NCBI GenBank assembly: GCA_012518745.1
Contig: JAAYRM010000075.1
Span: 1 to 12,575, forward strand
Direction of reading: 5' to 3'
DNA: 12,575 nt
Source: Tissierellia bacterium
Lineage (GTDB): Bacteria > Bacillota > Clostridia > Tissierellales > Tepidimicrobiaceae
Part shown: in pieces, positions 6,746-12,575 of the stretch
How positions within the stretch are numbered: the stretch's first letter is position 1
Layout: the number at the start of each line of letters is the position of its first letter
Notes under the pieces: generated by a model
What the model saw: only the letters and a program-made list of their open reading frames with translations
Told to the model about the DNA's origin: nothing
Database searches by the model: none
Translations under genes and position numbers: made by a program

Positions 6746-7147
6746 CTATCGATTTTTTTGGTTATAAATAATATAGAATCCGCCTATAATCAATAATGCC
6801 GGCCAATACCTAAATAGGTTTATAAAGCGAAAGGCCAGGTGAGGCCAGATGATCTTTACGAGCATAGATGCACCTACGATTACCAAGGCCCAGCCTATGA
6901 GGGTGGACGCATTGCTAGAACTGAAATGGAACCTCTTCTCTTCGTCTGCATCTATCACTCCATCGTCCCTGGGTATTATAATGGCACATAGTAGGTAGAG
7001 TAAAAATCCCGGGGAATGCGGGATGAAAAATAACGAGGCCCATATGAGGCGGACAATAACGGGATCGATGTTGAAGTATTCCCCTATGCCACCGCAGACC
7101 CCAGCTATCATCTTATTGCTATTTGAGCGTTTTAATTTTCTACCCAT
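6746..7147 (-). CDS. PspC-domain membrane protein
   Basis: The 133-residue protein has a PspC domain in its first ~60 residues: KLKRSNSNKMIAGVCGGIGEYF (the conserved GVCGGIAxYF), then IDPVIVRLIW and the first hydrophobic segment (about 32-58), ending IIIPRD. After a short acidic linker come two more hydrophobic stretches (about 83-100 and 110-127) like the LiaF/DUF5668-type membrane region. PspC proteins are inner-membrane parts of envelope-stress systems in Proteobacteria. In Firmicutes, small PspC proteins are common and mostly uncharacterised, so a role in membrane-stress sensing is inference. AAGGAGGAG precedes the ATG. It is the first gene of a probable two-gene unit with the cis-prenyltransferase and is transcribed away from the FHA-rodA-pbpA operon. 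Confidence 0.87.
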   Translation of the reverse strand: MGRKLKRSNSNKMIAGVCGGIGEYFNIDPVIVRLIWASLFFIPHSPGFLLYLLCAIIIPRDDGVIDADEEKRFHFSSSNASTLIGWALVIVGASMLVKIIWPHLAFRFINLFRYWPALLIIGGFYIIYNQKNR

Positions 7148-7170
7148 CGTGAACTCCTCCTTCTGATAAT

Positions 7171-7199
7171 ATATTACCAGAGAATGCTACAAAGTTAAA
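7171..7199 (-). promoter_or_regulatory. candidate promoter of the pspC-prenyltransferase unit
   Basis: On the minus strand TTTAAC (7199-7194) and TAATAT (7176-7171) are 17 bp apart, and TGG (7179-7177) directly before the hexamer makes an extended -10. The leader would be about 17 bases and contains AAGGAGGAG. The -35 is a partial match only. Confidence 0.45.
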
Positions 7200-7219
7200 T
7201 AGAGCTACCCTACAAATTA

Positions 7220-7248
7220 TTCACAATATGCGTTGTTTGTGATAGTAT
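7220..7248 (+). promoter_or_regulatory. candidate promoter of the FHA-rodA-pbpA operon, containing an inverted repeat
   Basis: TTCACA (7220-7225) and TAGTAT (7243-7248) are 17 bp apart, placing a start near 7255 and a leader of about 27 bases before the ATG with GGAGG. An inverted repeat TCACAA-N10-TTGTGA (7221-7226 and 7237-7242) fills the stretch from the -35 to the edge of the -10. That is the position expected of a repressor operator, but the boxes are only moderate matches and the repeat is short. Confidence 0.42.
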
Positions 7249-7281
7249 TAATAGATAAGATAAACTAACCCGGAGGTTGCT

Positions 7282-7713
7282 ATGTATAGCATAGTTTCGC
7301 TGATCTTTAAATATATATTTATAGCCATAATATATCTATTTATATTGAGCATCATCAGGTTGATATATCTGGATATAAAGGGCATAGATACTACAATATT
7401 GGATAATACCAACTATTTAAAATTGATAAATAGGAAGGATTCCCTTCCATTTAAGATTGAGGAATATTATGTCCTCAAGGATATAATGGAAGTGGGAAGG
7501 GCAAATGATAATGAGATAGTTATAAGGGATCCGTATGTTTCAAAAAAGCATCTGAGGATGGCAAAGGATGAAGGTGATTTCTACCTAGAGGATCTAGATA
7601 GTGCCAATGGCACCTACGTAAATGGGGATAGGATAATGGATGTGGTAAGATTGAAGAACGGGGATAGGATAAGGGTTGGGCAGGTGGAATTTCTATACGT
7701 AGATAGGGAATAG
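7282..7713 (+). CDS. membrane-anchored FHA-domain protein (FhaB-like)
   Basis: The protein has 143 residues. The first ~30 are one hydrophobic segment (about 4-30, YIFIAIIYLFILSII), consistent with an N-terminal membrane anchor and a cytoplasmic C-terminus. After a linker an FHA domain fills residues 62-140 with all phosphopeptide-binding landmarks: G72-R73, S87 and H90 (SKKH), N109-G110-T111 and N114-G115. FHA domains bind phosphothreonine. The size and layout match actinobacterial FhaB (FipA), which is encoded next to rodA and pbpA and linked to cell-wall growth and division. By context this protein may recruit or regulate the RodA-PBP pair encoded next. No Ser/Thr kinase gene is visible nearby. 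GGAGG precedes the ATG. The rodA Shine-Dalgarno (TAGGAG) overlaps its stop codon, so the two are probably translationally coupled. Confidence 0.88.
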   Translation: MYSIVSLIFKYIFIAIIYLFILSIIRLIYLDIKGIDTTILDNTNYLKLINRKDSLPFKIEEYYVLKDIMEVGRANDNEIVIRDPYVSKKHLRMAKDEGDFYLEDLDSANGTYVNGDRIMDVVRLKNGDRIRVGQVEFLYVDRE

Positions 7714-7724
7714 GAGCAATTAAT

Positions 7725-8963
7725 ATGTTTAAGAGAAGAATAAACTATAGGGTGCCGAGAAACCTATTGGTTCTATTTGAACTATTGGCCTTGGTCCTAG
7801 TATTCGTATATTATAAGGATGATTTTAATAGGAATATTCTAATGCTGGGTGCGGCTCTGATAGCCATGATATACATAGCCAGCTTCGTATTATTGCGAAT
7901 ATCATCAGGTGATAACTATATATTCTTAATAGTAACCATGCTAATTAGTATTGGAATAATAATGATATATAGGATAGATCCTGAACTGGGCATAAAGCAG
8001 ATAATTTGGACGGGGGTAGGCATCCTCTTATTTTTTATAACCTATTTTATTGTGAAGAATATAGATGGGTGGAGGAATTGGATATTGCTCTATGGTGGAG
8101 CCTCTATTGGCCTGTTTCTGTTGACGTTGCTCTTTGGGAATAGGATAAAAGGCTCCTTGAATTGGATTGTGCTAGGAAGATTCAGCTTTCAACCGACCGA
8201 GATAATAAAGATATTGCTCATATTTCTACTCGCCTCCTATTATGCAAATCATGAGAGATATAAGAGGGTCCAAAATAGCAATTACTACCTAGTAGGGGTA
8301 CTCTATCTATTCATAGGATTTCTATTTATACAGAGGGATCTGGGAACGGTTCTACTATTCTATTCCATCTTCTCGGCCATTCAATTCATATATGAGGAAG
8401 ATAGGAAGCTAATATTATATAATGCACTATTTTTTCTCATAAGTGGTATCATAGGGTATTTTACCTTCTCCCATGTTAGGGTTAGATTCGAAACTTGGTT
8501 GAATCCATGGATATATATAGATAATAAGGGGTATCAGATAACTCAATCCCTATTCGCCATAGCCACCGGGGGGTTCTTTGGAACGGGCATTGGGTTGGGA
8601 TATCCGGATTTCATCCCAGAGGTCCATACTGATTTTATATTTTCGGCTATATGTGAGGAAATGGGAATATTTACGGGCATTGGGCTCATAATGCTATTCT
8701 TAATATTGGTATATAGGGGATTTAAGATTGCGTTAAACCAGGAGGATAAGTTTTTTAAAATAGTTGCATTGGGCATAAGCGTATTATTTGGAATTCAATC
8801 CTTCATTATATTTGGCGGGGTGTTGAAGATGATACCCCTCACGGGTATTACGATACCATTCGTAAGCTATGGTGGTAGCTCGATGCTAGCCAGTTTTATG
8901 GCCCTTGGAATTCTACAGGTGGCCTCAGAGGATCTAGATTTGGAGGGGATTGGGGATGAATAA
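7725..8963 (+). CDS. rodA: RodA/FtsW/SpoVE-family (SEDS) peptidoglycan glycosyltransferase
   Basis: The 412-residue polytopic protein has about ten hydrophobic segments and the SEDS hallmarks: GSLNWIVLG then QPTE (156-159; family QPSE), a long extracytoplasmic loop with GYQITQSL and ATGGFFGTGIGLG, HTDF with D303 at the place of the catalytic Asp in RodA proteins, EEMG (311-314), and the C-terminal PFVSYGGSS (381-386 for SYGGSS). SEDS proteins polymerise lipid II glycan strands in the membrane and work with a partner class B PBP transpeptidase; that partner is the next gene, overlapping by 8 bases. The FHA-rodA-pbpA order favours a RodA-like role in elongation or cell-wall synthesis, but FtsW or SpoVE function cannot be excluded from sequence alone. 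The first ~110 residues, with a short positively charged N-terminus, are less conserved, as usual. Confidence 0.9.
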   Translation: MFKRRINYRVPRNLLVLFELLALVLVFVYYKDDFNRNILMLGAALIAMIYIASFVLLRISSGDNYIFLIVTMLISIGIIMIYRIDPELGIKQIIWTGVGILLFFITYFIVKNIDGWRNWILLYGGASIGLFLLTLLFGNRIKGSLNWIVLGRFSFQPTEIIKILLIFLLASYYANHERYKRVQNSNYYLVGVLYLFIGFLFIQRDLGTVLLFYSIFSAIQFIYEEDRKLILYNALFFLISGIIGYFTFSHVRVRFETWLNPWIYIDNKGYQITQSLFAIATGGFFGTGIGLGYPDFIPEVHTDFIFSAICEEMGIFTGIGLIMLFLILVYRGFKIALNQEDKFFKIVALGISVLFGIQSFIIFGGVLKMIPLTGITIPFVSYGGSSMLASFMALGILQVASEDLDLEGIGDE

Positions 8964-10362
8964 GGAGCTGAGGAGGATACTTATAATATTGACCAGTATC
9001 TGTACCCTATTCGTCAGCCTGATAGTGTATATGAGCTATTTTCAAATATTTAGGGCAGAGGCGGTAAAGAATAATAGTTATAATAAGAGACTGTGGATCG
9101 ATGAGGAGAAGATACTAAGGGGTTCGATCATAGATAGGAATGGGAAGATCTTAGCCTATAGCGAGAAATCCAACGATGATATCTATAAACGATTCTATAA
9201 CTACGGGGGTCTCTACAGTCATATTATAGGGTATAGCTATAGGGAATATGGCAAGGTGGGATTGGAATTAGAATACAATAATATACTATTGAACATAGAT
9301 GAAACCACCCCATTTCATGAATTAAAAAGCATTGTAAAGCCTAATACAGAGGGCAATACCTTGAAATTGACCATAGATCACCATCTTCAGGAATATTCGA
9401 GGGGGCTACTGGGAGGCAAGAAGGGGGCCATAGTAGCTATGGATCCCAAAACTGCTGAGGTATATGCGATGGTCAGCTTTCCAGATTTCAACCTATCCAA
9501 TTTAAGGGAAGAATGGAACGATATCATGGAGGATGAGGATAAGCCCTTCTTCAATAGGGCAACATCGGGAGCATATATTCCAGGGTCTACATTTAAGGTA
9601 TTAACCGCCATGGCCATATTGGAGGATTTGGATCCAAATAGCCAATATGAATGTACTGGAAGTGTCACCATAGATGGACGCACCATAAACGATTATGAAG
9701 GTAGAGCCCATGGCAAGGTTAATTTGGAAGAGGCATTAGTGAAATCCTGTAATAGCTACTTTGCTAGCAAGGGGGTCCAAGTTGGTAAGGATAGATTGGG
9801 AAAGCTAGCCGGTGATTTTATGATCAATAGGCAAATTCCATTCGATATACCTGCTGCAATATCGACCTTCCCCAATAAGGAGAATCTAGGCAAGGTCGAT
9901 ATTGCAGCAGCAAGCATTGGACAGGGGAAGGTATTGATGACTCCGTTGAATATGGCATTGGTGGTTTCGGGAATAGCCAATAAGGGAGAGGTCCTTCAGC
10001 CCACTTTGGTAAAGGAGATCATATCTCCGGAAGGGGAAATAATTCAAAACAATGAGATGGAAAAGATTTCCAATGGGGTAAGTATATTTACAGCAAATGA
10101 GATAAAGAATATGATGGTAGAGGTGGTACGAAGAGGTACCGGAACCAATGCGGGGATTCAGAATACGCGGGTTGCCGGGAAAACCGGTACTGCTGAAAAT
10201 CCATCTGGGAAATCCCATGCATGGTTTGCGGGGTTTGCTCCAGCGGATGATCCTAGGATAGCAGTGGTAGTGGTGCTAGAAGAAGCTGGTAGCACCGGGG
10301 GTAAGGCTGCAGCACCTATAGCGAGGAATATAATGGTGGAGGCTCTAAATACATTGGAATAA
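8956..10362 (+). CDS. pbpA: class B penicillin-binding protein (transpeptidase), PbpA-like
   Basis: The product has 468 residues from ATG 8956, which lies seven bases after GGAGGGG (8942-8948). The in-frame TTG at 8950 lies too close to that Shine-Dalgarno. One N-terminal membrane anchor (8-32) precedes a short non-catalytic region that includes RGSIIDRNGKIL (55-66), typical of class B PBPs. The transpeptidase domain has S211-T-F-K214 (catalytic Ser), S264-C-N266 and K409-T-G-T412. At under 500 residues and without PASTA domains it matches the small actinobacterial-type PbpA more than the larger PBP2/MrdA or FtsI. It would cross-link peptidoglycan outside the membrane together with the SEDS protein encoded upstream; the 8-base overlap of the genes supports a fixed 1:1 partnership. 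It is a beta-lactam target by family. Confidence 0.92.
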   Translation: MNKELRRILIILTSICTLFVSLIVYMSYFQIFRAEAVKNNSYNKRLWIDEEKILRGSIIDRNGKILAYSEKSNDDIYKRFYNYGGLYSHIIGYSYREYGKVGLELEYNNILLNIDETTPFHELKSIVKPNTEGNTLKLTIDHHLQEYSRGLLGGKKGAIVAMDPKTAEVYAMVSFPDFNLSNLREEWNDIMEDEDKPFFNRATSGAYIPGSTFKVLTAMAILEDLDPNSQYECTGSVTIDGRTINDYEGRAHGKVNLEEALVKSCNSYFASKGVQVGKDRLGKLAGDFMINRQIPFDIPAAISTFPNKENLGKVDIAAASIGQGKVLMTPLNMALVVSGIANKGEVLQPTLVKEIISPEGEIIQNNEMEKISNGVSIFTANEIKNMMVEVVRRGTGTNAGIQNTRVAGKTGTAENPSGKSHAWFAGFAPADDPRIAVVVVLEEAGSTGGKAAAPIARNIMVEALNTLE

Positions 10363-10405
10363 GCCTTGGAAATTGTATTATCTAACTCAATGGGAGGAAA
10401 TTTGT

Positions 10406-12211
10406 ATGGAGAACGATAAGGTGAATATAAAGGAGAGGAAGGATATACCAGAGGAATATATATGGGATCTAGAATCCATGTATGAGGACCTGGAGGATTG
10501 GGAAGAGGATCTACGGAAATTACAGGGGTTGGCAGAGAATTATTCCGAATATAATGGAATAGTTGCGGAATCTGCGGATACCCTATTGAATGCGCTGAGG
10601 GATAGGGATGATATCTATAGGCTTGCATCCAATCTATATTCCTATGCAAATATGAGGCTGGATCAGGATACTAGGGTGGGGGAATCCCAGGCATTATTGG
10701 ATAGGGCTCTGGCCGCCTATGTAAGGGTACAGGAGGGCACCTCCTTTTTGGTGCCAGAAATACTGCAGATAGATGCAGACAAATTATCTAGCTACTATAA
10801 AGAAGTGGATGGCCTGGAACTATATAGGCAATATCTGGACGATATATTGAGGCAACAGGAGCATGTACTCTCCATAGAGGAGGAGAACCTATTAGCACAG
10901 ATGGGTGAAATAACTAGCGCTCCGCAGCAGATATTTTCCATGCTGAATAATGCCGATATTAAGTTTCCCTCAATTATGGATGAAGACGGTGAAGAAGTGG
11001 AAATAACCCAGGGGAACTTTATTCCCTTGATGGAAAGCAAGGATAGGAATGTAAGGGAGGCGGCCTTCAAGGCCTTATACGGTACATACAAGGACTTCAG
11101 AAACACCTATGCACAGACCCTGAATGCGAGTATAAAGAAAAATATATTTAGCACTAGGGTGCGGAAATATGCCTCTAGCATAGAGGCATCGTTGAAGCAA
11201 AATAAAATACCTATTGCCGTATACGATAATTTAATAAATTCGGTTCATAACAATTTAGATAGTATGTATAGATATATGGATATAAGGAAGAGAGCGCTTG
11301 GGGTAGATGAGCTGCATATGTATGATCTATATACCCCAATAATAAAGGATGTGGATTTCGATATACCCTATGAGCGGGGTAAGGAGCTGGTAATCGAGGG
11401 CTTAAAACCCCTAGGAGATGAATATATAGAGGTTTTGCAGCAGGGTTTTGATGATAGATGGGTGGATGTATATGAAAATAGGGGCAAGAGGAGTGGAGCC
11501 TATTCCAGCGGAACCTACGATTCTAAACCCTTCATCCTACTAAATTATCAAAATACATTGGATAGCGTATTCACCATAGCTCATGAGATGGGACATTCCA
11601 TGCATAGTTATTTTTCAAAGGAGAATCAACCCTATATCTACGGAGGGTATAGCATATTCGTTGCGGAAGTGGCATCTACTGTCAATGAATCCCTATTATT
11701 GGATCATATGCTAAAGAATGTGGAAGATGAAAATGAAAGGCTCTACCTGCTCAACCACTATCTAGAACAGTTTAGGACCATCGTATTCAGGCAAACCATG
11801 TTTGCGGAGTTCGAAAAATTGATATACGAATATTCCGAAGGGGGCAATGCGATAACCGCCGATTATCTTTCGGATACCTACATGGAATTGAATAAAAAGT
11901 ACCATGGAAAGAATATGATAGTGGATGATGAGATAGCTATGGAATGGGCTAGGATCCCCCATTTCTATTATAATTACTATGTATATCAATATGCCACCGG
12001 GTATTCCGCAGCTGTATTTCTATCCCAACAGATTTTGATGGAAGGCGGGGTAGCTGTGGATAGATATATGGATTTTCTAAAGAGCGGCAGTTCCGATTAT
12101 CCAATAGAGGTATTGAAAATGGCCGGGGTGGATATGACCACCGAGGAACCGGTGAATAATGCATTAGAGATATTTGGAAGATTGGTCGATGAGATGGATG
12201 AAATGTTATAA
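10406..12211 (+). CDS. pepF: oligoendopeptidase F (M3B zinc metallopeptidase)
   Basis: The protein has 601 residues, the usual PepF length, from ATG 10406, which has GGGAGGAA (10392-10399) upstream; the longer frame back to 10373 lacks a good ribosome site. PepF enzymes are cytoplasmic and cleave peptides of roughly 7-17 residues. The N-terminal half is the helical PepF region (RKDIPEEYIWDLESMYED, typical of the family start). The catalytic core has H393-E-M-G-H397 with E421 (VAEVAST) as expected third zinc ligand, followed by the family pattern YLLNHYLEQFRTIVFRQTMFAEFE. The C-terminus (YYVYQYATGYSAA, then a loop before SGSSDYPIEVLKMAGVDM) is complete. It lies 43 bases after pbpA with no clear promoter between, so it is probably co-transcribed with the cell-wall genes. 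A functional link to wall synthesis, such as peptide recycling, is speculative. Confidence 0.95.
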   Translation: MENDKVNIKERKDIPEEYIWDLESMYEDLEDWEEDLRKLQGLAENYSEYNGIVAESADTLLNALRDRDDIYRLASNLYSYANMRLDQDTRVGESQALLDRALAAYVRVQEGTSFLVPEILQIDADKLSSYYKEVDGLELYRQYLDDILRQQEHVLSIEEENLLAQMGEITSAPQQIFSMLNNADIKFPSIMDEDGEEVEITQGNFIPLMESKDRNVREAAFKALYGTYKDFRNTYAQTLNASIKKNIFSTRVRKYASSIEASLKQNKIPIAVYDNLINSVHNNLDSMYRYMDIRKRALGVDELHMYDLYTPIIKDVDFDIPYERGKELVIEGLKPLGDEYIEVLQQGFDDRWVDVYENRGKRSGAYSSGTYDSKPFILLNYQNTLDSVFTIAHEMGHSMHSYFSKENQPYIYGGYSIFVAEVASTVNESLLLDHMLKNVEDENERLYLLNHYLEQFRTIVFRQTMFAEFEKLIYEYSEGGNAITADYLSDTYMELNKKYHGKNMIVDDEIAMEWARIPHFYYNYYVYQYATGYSAAVFLSQQILMEGGVAVDRYMDFLKSGSSDYPIEVLKMAGVDMTTEEPVNNALEIFGRLVDEMDEML

Positions 12212-12212
12212 G

Positions 12213-12245
12213 AATAGCCCCGTAAAATGAACGGGGCTATTTTTA
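12213..12245. terminator. rho-independent terminator after pepF
   Basis: An 11-bp stem pairs AATAGCCCCGT (12213-12223) with ACGGGGCTATT (12231-12241) around AAAATGA, followed by TTTTA. It ends the FHA-rodA-pbpA-pepF unit. The stop codon of the converging NAD kinase gene (12243-12245) lies in its right foot, so it probably also serves the minus-strand gene. Confidence 0.9.
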
Positions 12246-12575
12246 TAGAAACTTACTCTTTAGGTTATTCCAGTACATATTCTTATCAAAATTTAATTTA
12301 TGTATGCTCTTTTCAGGGACTGTGAAATTAATTTTAGTTATATCATCATATCTGTATTCAGTTCCATCCACGACTATCAATATGGAATTCTCATATCTAT
12401 ACTCAGGCCTTATGGTAATTATGCTATCACCCGGAACTATGGCACTATTCGGTAGGGAACGGTAGGCCTCAGAACTGATCGGGGATATGGGAGTAATCTG
12501 TAGGATGTTCAGGGAAGGGTATACTATGCTCCCACCACTGGAAAAACTATAGGCCGTGCTACCCGCGGGGGTAGC
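12243..12575 (-). CDS. nadK: NAD kinase, C-terminal part (gene continues past the window)
   Basis: The reverse complement has an open frame of 110 codons reaching the window edge and ending in TAA (12245-12243). It opens with TPAGSTAYSFSSGGSIVYP, which matches the conserved NAD kinase motif TPTGSTAYxxSAGGPIVxP that binds the adenosine and ribose parts of NAD. ITPISP follows, matching the family TPIxPHS/LT stretch, then a beta-strand-rich end with IRPEYRY and IVVDG (family 'DGQ'). NAD kinase phosphorylates NAD+ with ATP or polyphosphate to give NADP+, in the cytoplasm. The N-terminus with the GGDGT motif lies outside the window. The residues after the core, about KINFTVPEKSIHKLNF and the final YWNNLKSKFL, fit the usual C-terminal tail. 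The gene converges on pepF. Confidence 0.85.
   Translation of the reverse strand, partial: ATPAGSTAYSFSSGGSIVYPSLNILQITPISPISSEAYRSLPNSAIVPGDSIITIRPEYRYENSILIVVDGTEYRYDDITKINFTVPEKSIHKLNFDKNMYWNNLKSKFL

Noticed and set aside
8950..8955. TTG at 8950 as the start of the PBP gene
   Set aside because: It lies within two bases of the Shine-Dalgarno; ATG 8956 has proper spacing.
10373..10405. Upstream extension of PepF to 10373
   Set aside because: ATG 10406 has a strong GGGAGGAA site, and the extra residues do not match the family start.
1..12575. CRISPR array, tRNA or rRNA, insertion sequence, prophage or defence island
   Set aside because: No regularly spaced repeats, cloverleaf genes, transposase or integrase frames, or phage genes were seen.

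Overview
The window is moderately AT-rich, with strong use of AGA/AGG (Arg) and ATA (Ile) codons and purine-rich Shine-Dalgarno sequences. Its gene content is that of a low-GC Gram-positive anaerobe, most likely a member of the Clostridia: an Nfn/Sud-type iron-sulfur flavoprotein pair, a RIC-like hemerythrin-fold protein, PepF, a PspC protein, and an FHA-RodA-PBP operon. This placement rests on gene content and codon use, since there is no rRNA or other phylogenetic marker.

Left end (1-2060). A GGDEF-EAL protein, cut off at its 5' side by the window edge, is interrupted by a single in-frame TAG (811-813). A probable remnant of a chemotaxis-receptor C-terminus follows (1334-1417). A perfect 19-bp bidirectional terminator then separates these decaying signalling genes from a minus-strand gene for a RIC/YtfE-like protein. 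That protein has lost three of the family's expected iron-binding histidines. Its promoter has an Fnr/Crp-type palindrome exactly 41.5 bp upstream of the start predicted from an extended -10.

Middle (2164-7147). A MATE multidrug/cation antiporter is followed by a structured intergenic stretch and a good sigma-A-type promoter. That promoter drives a two-gene operon for an NfnAB-type (or SudAB-type) NAD(P)H/ferredoxin oxidoreductase. A bidirectional terminator separates it from a converging minus-strand pair, pspC-like then cis-prenyltransferase-like. The prenyltransferase is a divergent paralogue with an altered RTGGE motif.

Right (7170-12575). Divergent promoters face away from a short intergenic region that holds an inverted repeat. 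Rightward runs a tight operon: membrane-anchored FHA protein, RodA/FtsW-type SEDS glycosyltransferase (its stop overlaps the next start), class B penicillin-binding protein, then oligoendopeptidase F, ending in a strong hairpin terminator. The FHA-rodA-pbpA order resembles the actinobacterial fhaB-rodA-pbpA cluster, but no Ser/Thr kinase or phosphatase is visible here. At the right edge the 3' end of an NAD kinase gene enters on the minus strand.

No rRNA, tRNA, CRISPR array, insertion sequence or prophage was seen. I did not find a clearly new multi-gene system. The most notable items are the nonsense-interrupted c-di-GMP gene, the ligand-depleted RIC protein with its Fnr-type promoter, the odd cis-prenyltransferase beside PspC, and the kinase-less FHA-SEDS-PBP operon.
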